From: Buddleja alternifolia
Lineage: Eukaryota > Streptophyta > Magnoliopsida > Lamiales > Scrophulariaceae
DNA length: 64,000 nucleotides
Direction of reading: 5' to 3'
Assembly: GCA_019426215.1 (NCBI GenBank)
Contig: CM033401.1
Location: 18,791,134 to 18,855,133 of the forward strand
The translations under genes were made by a program, and so were the position numbers. Below the pieces are notes generated by a model. The model was not told the DNA's origin and searched no databases. It saw nothing but the letters and a program-made list of their open reading frames with translations. Within the stretch, counting starts at the first letter, position 1. Every line of letters begins with the position of its first letter. Shown here piece by piece: positions 10,129 through 22,006 of this stretch.

Positions 10129-10541
10129 CTACACTCGTAAAGACGAGAACATTCTTGTATTATGAATACACTTGTGAGACGAGGCTATTATTGTACTTAT
10201 TTTGGATTTGAAAGATCCTAAGTGATTGAATCTAGGAATTTGAATTTGAATTTTTGCAATCTTCAGATCGAAAAGGTTGGAAAGTAATCACATTCGTGAG
10301 ACGTGGCATATCGACAGTTTGTATTTTAAAAAAAAATGACCACACTCATGAGATGAGTTTATTGTTGAAACTATGATCATAAAAAGGGTTACAATCATGC
10401 AACGAGGCTATTCACAACAACACAACAAAATATGAGAACGCTGAATTGATTCATCGCATTTCAAATGAAGGTACGGGTTAAAAATGACTAAAGACATGTC
10501 AGAATAAAAGATGATTGAGCCGGATTAGCTGGGGGCTTATA
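10129..10541 (+). repeat. Post-pol spacer with CTCGT-loop-ACGAG hairpin repeats
   Basis: No gene is seen between the integrase stop and the antisense ORF. Five variants of a short inverted repeat recur: CTCGT/ACGAG at 10134-10147, CTTGT/ACGAG at 10171-10183, TTCGT/ACGTG near 10293-10305, CTCAT/ATGAG at 10345-10357 and a weaker one near 10391-10405, often followed by GGCTATT. The fourth has both arms changed in step. Confidence 0.65.
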
Positions 10542-11671
10542 CTAAGGAGCCAGTTGGGCGAATTCTAAAAATTCAATGGGGATAAACTCCTCGTCCCGAA
10601 GTAACTTGCGCTTGTAGCACTCTTCAAGGCAGCGCATATCGAAGTCAGGCTTGAATGCATTGAGAAGATTCCCATAGTCGATGCATCTAAAAAATCCATC
10701 CTTCTCGTCTGTTAGAGCCTTGGTGAGAAGTAGGCGGTCAAATATAGTGGACTTCATGAAGTCACGAGCCCCACCAAAATGACTATCAGCAAGTTCGTCA
10801 GCATATTTCTGAGAGGCGAGAAACTCGTGCTTCCCCTCTGCCTTTTCTCTTGTAACCTGCTCCAAACGAGCCTCGGTCTTTGGATTTTCAGCTCTTAAAT
10901 AGGCAATCTCTCCCTCAAATGCCTTTAGAGCCTCTTGATGTTTTTATCTCTCTGCTGTTAACAAGCAGCTCGACTCCATCAACTCGTTCTTCACGGTTGC
11001 AAATGAGTTCCTCTCAGCAGCGGTATCAGCTATGCACTTTGCAAGCTTAGCTGTTTCAACTCGCACATCGTCCTTTAGACCAGCACAACTGAGGGCCAAG
11101 TCGTTCATGCAAGCGGAGGCCTGCGTTAATTATTCAACCACAAGTTGCAATGAGAATATGTAAAAATAAACATTTGTAGATTCATGTATAAATGAAAGTA
11201 TAAGGCAGTACGAGTATTACCTTCATCAGGTAAGAGACACCCATCCTTTCCACGACTAGGTACGACTGTTCAATGAGTGTGGCCTTATCGCAAGGGAGGA
11301 TCATATTGCGATACATCTCGAAGGCCACACTCGTACCCTGTGGGCCAGTAAGGATCGAACTTTGGGGATAAATCCTCCAGTCTGGTGCAGCCGGGTCGTT
11401 CAGCTGATCCTCATCGCACCGATCAGGCACCTTATATTCTTGGAAGTCCTTTAAGTGGAGAGCCTCGAGCTTCTGGATGAGGCTAACAGAATATGGACGA
11501 GTGCCATGAAGCACACGCTCGTCTTTTGAAGAGGTTATTTCCCTACGATGCTTTGCTATGGGAAGTCGTTGGGTGGAAGCAATAGCCGAAGGACCTACAA
11601 CCTCGCCTTCAAGTCCCCCTTCATCTAGGCTGTCTTCAAGATTGATTGCCTCTTGAGGGCCTGATGAGGTT
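10542..11671 (-). pseudogene. Antisense ORF of the Tat element, two exons
   Basis: The frame is open on the opposite strand to pol from about 11671 to 11221 and again from 11120 to 10542, joined in the same phase by removing 100 bp (11220-11121) that starts GTAATAC and ends AACGCAG. Exon 1 has the VPDRCDEDQ and APDWRIYPQSS segments; exon 2 is rich in Lys, Glu, Ala and Leu, suggesting a coiled coil, and then has GFFRCIDYGNLLNAFKPDFD. A single TAA (10944-10946) breaks exon 2. Antisense ORFs between integrase and 3' LTR are known in Tat elements (Retand, Grande gene23); their function is unknown. The N-terminus is probably incomplete. Confidence 0.68.
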
Positions 11672-11734
11672 CAAAAACCTATCTAAAGCCTGGGGTAATG
11701 ATGGTTAGAGTCATTCGCTCCTGAATAGACCCCG

Positions 11735-12193
11735 TTGAAATGTTTTGGGTCGGCAGAGCGGGGGGAGTGTTGGCTTGCTGATGATCTTGGTGGCCCTCGG
11801 TTGCGCATGACTCCTCCTCGCGCAGAGCCTCCAAACGAGCTTTGCAGTGAAATCGAGGGAAGGTCTGAGACTCAGAAGGGAAAGGGACCGGTGAGGCTGG
11901 TGGAAAAAGAGAAGCCTGTCCTGTCGAGGGCTGAGATTGATGAGTTATATGACTGGTTGGACAAGGTGAGCCACAGGGCAGAGGCGTCTAAGAGCACGTT
12001 CAGGACAGTATTAGCTTTAATGGCAAGAAATTCTCCATTCTGTGAGGACATAATAGCCGAAAAAACTCTAGATTCATTCAAAGCTTCGATCCTGGCTTCC
12101 TATGATTGAACGGGTGCTCCTAGACCCCATTTAACAACGTTTGAGTTATTAATGTCGCTATATCATCAGTCTGATACTGTATGCGAGAGTTTT
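11735..12193 (+). pseudogene. gag: Orphan Tat gag 5' fragment
   Basis: The frame 11735-12109 and its continuation contain an acidic/basic linker and then MARNSPFCEDIIAEK and, past a TGA, PRPHLTTFELLMSL, which align with the MAHNSPFVVEIMKE and PRPHITSYELLMSL segments of the gag at 4221. It is therefore the start of a second, different Tat gag in the same orientation. It is cut at about 12193 by the LTR of copia element 1, and no remainder is found in the window. Confidence 0.72.
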
Positions 12194-13753
12194 TGTCTCT
12201 ATAGGAATCCTTCGGGTAAACACGCAGCGAAATAAAATTTTTCGGATTCCTAAACATGGATCACTTTAACAGGATTATTGAATTTTAAATAGTTTTCCAA
12301 AAACTTAAACGAAATAGATTACCTTATCAATTTATGGTGGTGGACGGCTAGGGCAAGCTTTGGAGGAGGGAGAATTCTTTTTCCTTTTGTGTTATGCAAC
12401 TAGGTTAAAGTTGTTATGACTTGTAAGTGTTGGAGTTATCTTATAACTCCTTGACTTAACAAACAAGTCATGGAGTCCTCCATGACTCTCAAGTGGGCGC
12501 CCCCCCTAGGGCTTTAATTTGACTTGGGTGGGCTTTGAGTTGGCTCATTCAACTTGGCCCACCTTTTAACATGTATTTAATTTAAATCCTATTTAAATTC
12601 CAATACATATTAAATGATTAATTAATTCCAATTAATTAATTCTCCAATTAAATAAGTTAATTTAATCTTATTAAGTTAAATATTAATTCATTGATTTAAC
12701 CAATAAATCAATGGGTCCATTTAATTTTCATCTTTCTAAAATATTGACACAAAAAGATATCCCGCTCATTTCTTATAACGCGACTCTTTAGGTTCGTCTC
12801 AATTGGCAGTGGGAGGAGTTACCAAAGGATGTGAGTGTGACCTAGCCAGTTCCATGGACTCACATCGTAAACCAATTGAGTATGAATTGAACAAATCATT
12901 TACGAAACTCTGGACCATAAATACCATATGAGTATAAAGCTTTCACTGATGTATCCCGATCAAGTGAGAGTTATGGTTTATGTCAAACTCACTAAACTTG
13001 ATACTGTGCATGTAATCATATCATGATGAAATTACCAAACTATCCTCCATGTCCCACATGAGTTAGTTTCATTGCTTTAGCCAAAGACTTATAATTTGAT
13101 ATGCATATGATTGCATAGGATACTTTCTCGTTTACTATCGAGACAGTGAATCTCATCTTGGCGATCACTGAACAACTGCTACTTGACTCATTAAGATCGC
13201 ACTTTGAGGTTGGCCCCACCAAAGGGTGAGTTGGGCTTAACTACACTAGTAACAAATTCAACAGCACAAGCACATTGATCATGAACCCTCAGGTCTAAGG
13301 CCCACGTATCCTATTATGGTCAGTAATCCAATCATTGACAGACACTGAGCAAATACCCATGTGATCGGATTACTGCGAGCTGTGTTCAAATATATCAATT
13401 CCATTGATATATCTATGACACGTGTCTCACTATCCCATAGTGTTCGACTGACACTCCTTGTCAGAGCATGTGTCATACAAGTTGAATCTTAATGCCCAAT
13501 TAATATTCCTTGACTTGCGAACCCTTTTAAGTGATCAGGAATAAGACTCTCCCCGTGCCACATCTTTATTCCATAAAGGACGAAGAGTCAACCTCGATAC
13601 ACGAGGACTGTTTGCTCAATACTTGTTGATGCCATAAAGTTTTACATGAACAGAATAATAATTGCCTTTATTAATTATTAGTTTGTACAACATAATTGAA
13701 TACCCTATACAATCTTTTTGTCCTCATTGGCATCTAGGGCATATACATAACAA
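12194..13753 (-). repeat. 3' LTR of copia element 1
   Basis: On the minus strand it begins TGTTATGTATATGCCC just after a polypurine tract and ends near GGATTCCTATAGAGACA. The length of about 1560 bp and internal blocks match the other copia LTRs here. The outer end is placed at 12194 because the gag fragment stops being recognisable there. Confidence 0.75.
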
Positions 13754-13767
13754 TCTCCCACTTGCAC
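13754..13767 (-). promoter_or_regulatory. Polypurine tract of copia element 1
   Basis: On the minus strand TGCAAGTGGGAGAT directly precedes the TGTTA start of the LTR. It primes plus-strand DNA synthesis. Elements 2 and 3 have nearly the same tract. Confidence 0.85.
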
Positions 13768-13805
13768 TCAATGTCAATCACTATGGTATCTTATACCCAT
13801 CTTCT

Positions 13806-15492
13806 TGTTGGGAATGTGCCCTCGATGCCAACGAGGAGTTAGAATATAAGGCACGAGTTTATATTGTGCAACCTCTAATTAATACAAAGGCAACGATATG
13901 TTGTTCATAACTCTTGATGGAATTTATAAAGTCTTAAATGAACAACTAGTCTATGTGTGTCAGGACAAACCTTCGCACTCCTTATAGTAGTTAAGGACAT
14001 GGGCACTGGAATGGTTTGATACTTGATCACTTAAAAGGTTCTCAAGTTGGAGAATCTGAAATGGGTATTGAGATTCATATGGACTTGTATGACACATGCT
14101 CTGACAAAGGAGTGTCAGTCGAACACTATGGGATAGTGGGAGTTTGTGTCATAGATACATTGATGTGATTGGTGTATTCAAACACGGCTCGTAGTAATCC
14201 GATCACATGGGTTTTTACTCAGTGACTGTCAATGATTGAATTACTGATAATGAAGGCATGCGTAAGCCTCAGACTTGAGGAATTACGATCACAGTGTGCT
14301 TGTCACATTGGATTCTGTCACTATAGTCCCGTTGAAAGGTGGGGTCGACCTCAAAATGCGTTCCACTGGGCAAGTAGCATGTGAGGTAACTGCCTAGTAG
14401 GAATTCGCTATCTCGAAAGTTAATGAGAAGTATCCTATACGATCATAGGTAAATGAGATTAGAAGTCTCTGACCAGAGCTGATGAACTAACTCGTGTTTA
14501 GTAATCTGATATTACTATGATTCTTAGCATAGCATCGACTCCTGTGAGTTTGACATATTCCATGAATCTCACTCGATCAGGATACATCAGTGAAGGGCTA
14601 ATACTCATACGGTATTCATAATCTAGAGGTTCATAATGACATAGTCATTTCGTACTCGGTTGGGCTACGATGTGGGGCCACAGTACTGGCTAGGTGTCAC
14701 CCACATCCTTTGGTATCCTCCCATTGCCAATCGAGACGAACTTAGAGAGTCGTGCTATAAAGGAATAGACGGGTAAATCAAGTCTTGTATTTAGAAGGTT
14801 TTCTGGTAATTTGTCCCTGGGTAGGATGAATTAATTTATTGGACAAATTAATTTAATTGGTTGCTTAATTAGATTAAACAATGGTAAATTAAATTAATTA
14901 GTTTGAATATTTAATTAACTAGGTTAATTAAATATTTAAACTAAAATATTAGTTAATTAATTAATTAATACGAACATTGATTTAATCAATATATATTTAA
15001 TTGGATTAGATGTTAATTGATTAAATTAATTAGACTAAGTTGACTGGGTCAACATAGCCCAATTATTGTCCAATAGCCCAAATGGGCTTGTACTGGTGGG
15101 CTTAGTTGGAGGATTTATTTAATCCTCCAACACAAGCCAGAGAACACAATTGATAGTTGAAAAATATAACATGAAATTCTCTACCAAAATACATTAGAGT
15201 AGAAAACATTTTTCTCTCTTCCCAGTCCACTCAGTCTCGTGTAGCCGCCATGGATATTGGAGATGGAGATTTCCCGGAGTCTGTTCCTGAGTGATGATCT
15301 AGAGATGGTACAATTGAATCGTTGGAGAAGATTGAAGATTCACGAGGATCAAAGATTGAATACGCAAAAAGGTAAGTTTTTCGTATTCATCTTTTTCATG
15401 ATTAAAATCAATGAAAGCCACGTATTGAACTTGGTTTGGGAATCCGGATTTGTTTTTATTTTTCCGCTGCGCATGCCGTAGGATTCCCAACA
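13806..15492 (+). repeat. Solo copia LTR (1687 bp) in the RNase H tail of element 1
   Basis: The insert begins TGTTGGGAATGTGCCC and ends GGATTCCCAACA, flanked by the 5-bp direct repeat CTTCT (13801-13805 and 15493-15497). Removing it and one duplication rejoins the element 1 RNase H end (HLEK followed by GIRYH-like sequence at 13768-13800). No internal region remains, so it is a solo LTR formed by recombination. It is in the opposite orientation to its host and belongs to the same broad LTR family, with a conserved block in reverse of that in element 1. Confidence 0.92.
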
Positions 15493-15497
15493 CTTCT

Positions 15498-16390
15498 CAA
15501 GATGTTTCTCTAGCACAGCCTGCGCCAATGGCTTAGTGAGTGGGTCAATCACATTTTCCGCTGAGGTTATTTTTTGCACGGCGATGTCGCCTCTTCCAAT
15601 GATTTCTCGAATTATGTGATATTTCCTCTCTATGTGTTTGGATTTGTTGTGAGACCTTGGTTCCCTAACTTGCGCAATGGCTCCATTGTTGTCACACCAT
15701 AGTGGCAACAGAAGCTCCACACTAGGAAAAACTTGAAGTTCAGCCATGAACTTCTTAATTCAAACAACTTCTTTGGCTGCCTCTGAGGCTGCCACATATT
15801 CAGCTTCAGTGGTCGAATCAGCTGTTGTGCTTTGCTTGGAACTTTTCCAAGACACTGTTTCACCGTTCAGAGTGAATATGAACCCAGAAGTGGATTTTCG
15901 ATCATCGATATCTGACTGGAAATCAGAATCCGTATAACCGTCCACTTTCAATTCTCCATTTCCGTACACCAAAATCATATCTTTAGTTCTTCTCAAGTAC
16001 TTTTAAGATAGATTTTACGGCGATCCAATGTTCTTTGCTCGGGTTAGCTTGAAACCTACTCACCACGCTCACAGCGTAGGCAAGATATGGTATCATGCAT
16101 AACATCGCGTACCTGAGACTTCCTAAAGGGAATCGTGCTCATCTCCTTTCGATCTTCCTCACTTTGAGGACTCATCTTCTTGGAGAGATGAATTTCATGT
16201 CTCATAGGTAAGGGACCTCTCTTAGAGTTTTCCATCCCAAACCGTTTGAGGACCTTCTCTAAGTAGAGGACTTGAGAGAGTCCTATCATCTTATTCGATC
16301 TATCCCCATAGATTCGAATTCCCAGGATGTACGTAGCTTCTCCCAAGTTTTTCATTGAGAATTTCCTTGAAAGCCATGTCTTAATAGAAG
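15498..16390 (-). pseudogene. pol (RH): RNase H and RT C-terminal region of copia element 1
   Basis: On the minus strand this reads from the end of RT (WLSRKFSMKNLGEATYILGIRIYGDRSN) through the connection to RNase H (GYTDSDFQSDIDDRKSTSGF, then SSKQSTTADSTTEAEYVAASEAA) to CDNNGAIAQ and SKHIERKYHIIREI. The Asp in YTDSDFQ, the Glu in TEAEY and the Asp in CDNNGA are the expected catalytic acids and remain. The protein is split over several frames by shifts near 16050 and 15750, and the last codons lie beyond the solo LTR (13768-13800). Confidence 0.85.
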
Positions 16391-16803
16391 TTAGCAATCA
16401 TTCCCTATAAGTAGAATGTTGTCTACATATAGCATCACGAATATGATCTTGCTCCCACTGACGTTTTTATAGACACATGGTTCATCCCCGTTCTTGATGA
16501 AATCGTAGCCCCGCACTTCTTCATCAAAACAAAGGTTGCAACTGCGAGAGGCCTGCTTGAGTCCATAAATGGACCTATTCAACTTGCAGACCTTATGAGA
16601 ATCAGCACTAGATATGAAACCCTTGGGCTGTTCCATATAGATTTCCTCCTCGAGGAATCCATTTAAGAACGCGGTCTTGACATCCATTTGCCAGATTTTA
16701 TAATCCAGGTATGCAGCTATCGAAAGTAGAATTCTCATGGAGTTCATCATAGCTACTAGTGAAAATGTTTCCTCATAGTTAATGCCCTCCTTTTGACAAC
16801 ATC
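16391..16803 (-). pseudogene. pol (RT): Reverse transcriptase core of copia element 1
   Basis: The minus-strand frame shows IWQMDVKTAFLNGFLEEEIYMEQPKGF, then YGLKQASRS and the catalytic region MLYVDNILLIGND. The usual YVDD is changed to YVDN (near 16420-16432), which removes the second catalytic aspartate. The upstream part of the domain lies on the far side of element 2 (26570-26715). Confidence 0.88.
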
Positions 16804-16808
16804 CTTTC

Positions 16809-18903
16809 TGTTAGGTTGGTTCTATTCCCCGGGTGGCTCGTGGCAGCAGAAATTAAAATTTAAACGTACAACCACTTGAAACAGGAATAATGGTGTGCTC
16901 GATTACGCTATAAAGAAGGTTACGAGAATTTTTACCTTTCGATTGAATTCTCGCAGCAACGATTCGGATCTTTTCAACCTTGTGGTGCAAGTCGACACAA
17001 TTTCTTGGAGGAAATCGCCTGTCAATCGTATTCTCGGTGTTAGTGCTCCAAACGTCGCACCTCCAAGATGTATCCACACCTCGTTCAAGTCACCACCTAC
17101 TTCGTTATTCATGCTAGCCAACGAAACAGTTGTAAATCTAAAACCTAAGCTTGATTATGTGAAGGGATGGAATATGTGAATCGTTGAGTTCAACACATGA
17201 ACAAAACGATGTCGTATTGGAACAAGGTAGTGGCGATTTTTGTGCCCAAGGATGACAAGGAAAAACTCTCTTATTTTTTTAGCTAGAGTTCGAATTTTTC
17301 ACTTACTTGGAGGCTTAGGGTTTTAGTCTTGCATTCACATATATATATTGAATAGGAGTCCTAGAATCCTAATCCAACTGCAAGACTTGGAGAAGAAGAA
17401 AACCCTTTTCTTCTTCACCAAGAATTTGAACCCCTCTCATTTTTGGGCTCAAAAATCGGCCATCATCCTTTAATTGGAATCCAAGAATTAATTCTTGACT
17501 CCATATTTAATTATGGGTTAAACCCATCAATTAAATATTCTCATATAATTAAAACCCATTTAATTATATACATTACTTATTCCAATTGACTTATTTATTT
17601 AACTTGGGACAAGCCCAACTAAATAAAATACTTGGACTCTAATAGGTCCATTAATTTAATTAATCCTACAAGATTAATTAAAATTGTCGAATTAATTGAA
17701 TCGCCTCAATTAATTCATATTCCTTATTAGGAAAGGACTAGACTTTCCTAATTTTCTCAAATTGATTAATCACATCCTTTAAGCAGTGGCTCTCACGAGT
17801 TAAGTGTGTGACCCTTTAGGCTCGTCTACTATCTAGTAGTAAGTACACTTTCTCAAAGTGCTAGTGTGCTTTCCTAAAATAGAAAGTACTAGATTAAATC
17901 ATTCTTTTGATTTAATCAAGCCTCAAATTAATCACCATGTTAATTCTCGGCACTTACAAATCTTGGTTACTGTTTAGCAATTGGCCACGAAAATTTAGAT
18001 AAAGACGAATATAAAGATACGCCTTTCGTGATCTTGATCCTTGTATAAGTAAGATCCCTCCATCTAATCTCCCGATTGAATCTAGAGTAGTGGCTAAGGT
18101 CGGAGCTGTATTAATTCAATAACTATGTTTCCCAAATACGGTGAGATTGATTTTCGACTATCTAAACGAGGAAACCCTACGTCTCTTTAGATATCATACT
18201 TCGGCCGAAGATCCTAAAGTCGATTCACTATGTAAACATAGGAGATTCACTGACAAGACTAATGTGAGAGATGGATCCCATCTTGATTTTCACGTGCCTT
18301 CATACACAATTAGCCCATGTCTGATTTTGCCCATTTGTGATCATCTAAGTAATCATGTAACAAACCAAGACATGTTCGATTGAGTATAAGACATGCAATG
18401 GAACCTCAGGTTGTAAGGATTACTCTTATACTACAAGACCACTGGGAGTTCCAGATTCGACTGGGATTCCATTTAATGGAACTTCCATGGGGTTGTTCAG
18501 TATACCTATTCCCACAATAGGAACCCTCATACATGCATAGGCTTTCACTGTGCCAATATCTATGGAACGAGATACACTCTATCAAGAGTATACATCATAT
18601 AAGCAAGTCTTTTGGGTCTCATCGATATAACTTCATCTCGACGAGCCCATTCACGACTTGGAACATATGTTTAAGGATCACAGCTTTGGAGACATATTCT
18701 ATCATTGCCATTCCCGATGCGCAATGATGTCCCATAGCTATGTGTGATCGTTCGGGACTTTATTCTAAGTTAAGACCAAGCTATATACACGAATAAAGAA
18801 TGCCAAAAGATTAACTTTATTTATATGAAAAAGATCGTTCAACTAGAGTTATTATTATATAGAATGGCGCCCAAAATTGGTGAGCCGGGCATAAACTCTA
18901 ACA
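16809..18903 (-). repeat. 3' LTR of copia element 2 (2095 bp)
   Basis: On the minus strand it starts TGTTAGAGTTTATGCC and ends GAACCAACCTAACA. It is highly similar to 24518-26564, which lacks about 34 bp present here near 17768-17801. Confidence 0.93.
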
Positions 18904-18917
18904 ATCTCCCACTTGCC
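18904..18917 (-). promoter_or_regulatory. Polypurine tract of copia element 2
   Basis: On the minus strand GGCAAGTGGGAGAT directly precedes the 3' LTR. Confidence 0.87.
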
Positions 18918-19672
18918 ATAGTACCAATTGCCCATGTACTTGAGGCCCAATCTCCCTAGATGTCCTTCAAATACTTTTTGGCTTAAGGGTTTGGTGAGCG
19001 GGTCCGCCACATTGTTTGTCGAGTCCACACGTTCCACTCCAACGTGGCCTCTCCTAATGATCTCTTTGATCAAGTGGTATCGCCTCTATATGTGTTTGGA
19101 TTTCTGATCAGCCTAGGCTCCTTTGCCTGCGCAATAGCCCCGTTGTTATCGCAGTACAAAGGTACTGCGTCTACAACGGATGGAACTACACCCAATTCTT
19201 GGATGAAGTTCCTAATCCAAACACCTTCCTTTGCAGCCTCTGAAGCTGCGATATATTCTGCTTCAGTGGTGGAGTTTGCCACAGTTGCTTGCTTGGAACT
19301 TTTCCAGCTGACGGCTCCTCCATTAAGCAGATAGACAAATCCCGAGATCGACTTCGAGTCGTCGACATTTGTTTGGAAACTCAAATTGGTGTATCCATCT
19401 AACTCCAATTTTCCACGTCCGTATATCAAAAACATGTCCTTAGTCCTGTTAAGGTACTTAAGGATCGTTTTTGCTGCATTCCAGTGCTTCTCACTGGGAT
19501 CAGCCTGATAATGGCTGCACACACTCAATGCGTACGCTACACCGGGTCTTGTGCATATCATCGCATACATTATACTACCTATAGCTGAGGCATAAGGTAT
19601 GTGGGACATTCTTACTCTTTCTTCTCGAGTCTTAGGAGACATTGACTTAGAAAGTGTAATTCCATGTCCCAT
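18918..19672 (-). pseudogene. pol (RH): RNase H of copia element 2
   Basis: The minus frame 19672-19070 runs from the RT-RNase H connection (MYAMICTRPGVAYALSVCSHYQADPSEKHW) to GYTNLSFQTNVDDSKSISGFVY, SSKQATVANSTTEAEYIAASEAAKEGV and YCDNNGAIAQ. The first catalytic acid expected in YTDSDFQ is replaced (YTNLSFQ). After a shift near 19073 the end reads MIKEIIRRGHVGVERVDSTNNVADPLTKPL, the usual C-terminus, then the polypurine tract. Confidence 0.86.
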
Positions 19673-19770
19673 TGGAAAGAATCCTCTCTGGATTCTTCCA
19701 TCTTAAATCTCTTAAGTACGCGATCGATATACCTGGATTGGGAGAGTCCCAACAGCCTACTCGATCTCTT

Positions 19771-20440
19771 TCAGTATATCTTCATACCAAGTACGTAGGA
19801 TGCTTCTCCTATATCCTTCATGAAAAATTGTTTAAAGAGCCATACTTTAGTCGACTGCATCATTCCAATATCGTTTCCAATCAAAAGAAAATCATCAGCG
19901 TAAAGTATGAGAAATGTAACCGTGCTCCCACTAACCTTCTTGTACACACAAGCTTCTTCAGCGTTTTGCACATATCCATACTCTTGTATGACCGTGTCAA
20001 ACCATTTATTCCAGCTTCGGGAAGCCTTCTTTAATCCATAAATGGACTTTTAGAGCTTACACACTTTGTGTTCGCTCGTCTCGGATGTAAAGCCCTCTGG
20101 CTGTTGCATGTATATCTCTTCCTCAATCTCTCCATTGAGGAATGCAGTCTTTACATCCATCTGCCAGATCTCAAAATTGAGATATGCAGATATAGCGAGC
20201 AGAATCCTAATGGATTTCAGCATCGCCACTGGCGAGAAGGTTTCCTCATAGTCAATGCGTAGTCTCTGAGTGAATCCTTTTGCCACGAGGCGTGCCTTAT
20301 GGGTTGCCACCTCTTCATCGACTCCAAGCTTCTGCTTATAGACCCACTTATAGCTAATGGGCTTCACGTCCTCTGGTGGGTCCACCAAGGTCCATACCTT
20401 GTTGGAGTCTATGGAGTCCATTTCAGACTTCATATCTTCT
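19771..20440 (-). pseudogene. pol (RT): Reverse transcriptase of copia element 2
   Basis: The frame 20433-20050 shows VWTLVDPPEDVKPISYKWVYKQK, ARLVAKGFTQ, DYEETFSPVAM and the IWQMDVKTAFLNGEIEEEIYMQQPEGF block. A stop near 20050 is followed by the catalytic part with FLILYADDFLLIGND (YADD intact) in 19971-19771. The broken middle makes it inactive. Confidence 0.88.
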
Positions 20441-20677
20441 AGCCATTTTCCTTAACCAATGTCAGACATTGCTTCCTTATAACTCTTTGGATCAGAGTCT
20501 AAGGGAGGATCTTCTGAGTTCTTTTCTTCTAACAGGCCATACCATCTTTCAGGCGCCATTGGAACTCTTTTAAATCTCCTCAAGGGTTGTGTGTTCTCAG
20601 TAGGTATATCGGAATTAGCTTCATTGGTGTTGGGTGGGTTATTTTGTACTTCTTGATTCGAATCACTTTAATTCATC

Positions 20678-21693
20678 TCATAAAGTTCTACAGCCTTGCC
20701 TTTCCTCTCCAAAAGGAATCCTTTTTCTAGGAAATTGGCTTTTCTTGAAACAATCACCTTTTGTTCCGTAGGGTCGTAGAAGTATTATCCAATAGTTTCC
20801 TTTGGATATCCTACAAAATAACACAAAGAGGATTTGGGATCCAATTTGTCTCCCACTAAATGCTTTACATAAGCCGGGCACCCCCATATTCTCAAGTGAG
20901 CATACGAGGGTGACTTTCCACACCAAGTTTCAGATGGGGTCTTGGGCACAACCCTAGACAGTGCCCTATTCAAAAGATAGGTTTCCGTTTCAAGAGCATA
21001 ACTTCACATGAACTTAGGAACTTCAGTGAAACTCATCATGGATTGAACCATATCCAACAATGTTCGATTTCTTCGCTCGGCTACCTCGTTATGTTGAGGC
21101 ATGCCTAGCGGAGTCCATTGTGAGAGAATCCCATTCTCTTTAAGATAATCAATGAACTCGGAAGATAAGTATTTGTCTCCCCTATCAGATCGAAGAGCTT
21201 TAATACTTTTTTCAAGTTGTTTCTCTACATCATATCTAAACTCCTTAAATTTCTTGAAGGATTCAGATTTATATCTCATCAGATATACATAACCATACCA
21301 AGAATGATCGTCGGTGAAGGTTATGAAGTAGCTAAACCCTCGAGCATTTATGCTCATAGGGCCGCACACGTCCGTATGGATCAAGTCCGATGGACTTGTG
21401 GCTCGTTCCGCTTTACCCAAAAATGGCAACTTAGTCATTTTCCCTTTGAGACATGATTCGCAAGCTGTCAATTCATCTAAGTCTTGGAGACCTAAATATG
21501 TTGCCAAGCTTTGAATTCTTTCTTTGGAGATATGACCTAGTCTCTCGTGCCACATTAGTGCGTTTGCTTGATTATCTAGTTTACGTTTAATTATTTGTTG
21601 AATATTGAGATTAGAAATTGTTGGGAAAATAGTATAAACTTCATCTTGCAATTTTGATTCCATAATAAGAGACGATTCATAAAACAAAAACAA
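20678..21693 (-). pseudogene. pol (INT): Integrase of copia element 2
   Basis: The frame 21693-21004 begins with the pre-integrase zinc segment (LMWHERLGHISKERIQSL, CESCLKGKMTKLPF), then the core: HTDVCGP (first Asp), FTDDHSWYGYVYL, ALRSDRGDKYLSSEF (second Asp) and EVAERRNRTLLDMV (Glu). After a frame change the C-terminal part reads LRIWGCPAYVKHL and SSLCYFVGYPKET. All three catalytic acids survive. Confidence 0.88.
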
Positions 21694-21699
21694 AGTTTA

Positions 21700-22000
21700 T
21701 TACGAATCTCAAAACAATAACCCTCTCGATCCAAAACCGGAATTGAGATAAAGTTTCTTATTATTACAGGAACAAAATAAACTGAGTTTAATACTAAATT
21801 TCTATCTCCTATCCCTAAGTAGGTCGTCCCCACGACCTTGGCAGCAACCCGTGATCCATTTTCCATCCGCAAGGTCATGTCCCCTCTACTTAGCTCCTTG
21901 ATTCTTGTCATCTCCTGCAAGTTATTGCAGATATGAATCCACATCCAGTGTCTAGAATCCAAGAAGGATCGTTAACTGAGCATTTAACTTCAACAAAGAA
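21700..22000 (-). pseudogene. pol (PR): Aspartic protease of copia element 2
   Basis: On the minus strand SWILDTG appears near 21965-21945, the active-site segment of copia protease. A one-base frame change just after it shifts to HICNNLQEM, and the rest reads ENGSRVAAKVVGTTYL, LNSVYFVPVIIRNFISIP and LDREGYCFEI, the usual second half. Confidence 0.8.
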
Positions 22001-22006
22001 TGTACC

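Larger units (their letters stand above)
4022..11734 (+). mobile_element. Decayed Ty3/gypsy element, Tat (Retand-like) lineage
   Basis: Domain order is gag, protease, RT, RNase H, second RNase H, integrase, then an ORF on the opposite strand. Two RNase H domains and an antisense ORF after integrase are known marks of the Tat lineage (Retand, Grande and relatives). LTR remnants are seen only on the left; primer-binding site, polypurine tract and 3' LTR were not found. Reading frames are broken by several stops, frameshifts and small deletions, and a MITE is inserted between protease and RT. The right limit is uncertain because another gag start follows at 11735. Confidence 0.8.

Noticed and set aside
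13040..15493. Small frames in the copia LTRs (also 18141-18727, 26194-26408, 29707-29958, 42721-43429)
   Set aside because: They lie inside LTRs and recur only because the LTRs are related; no protein feature.
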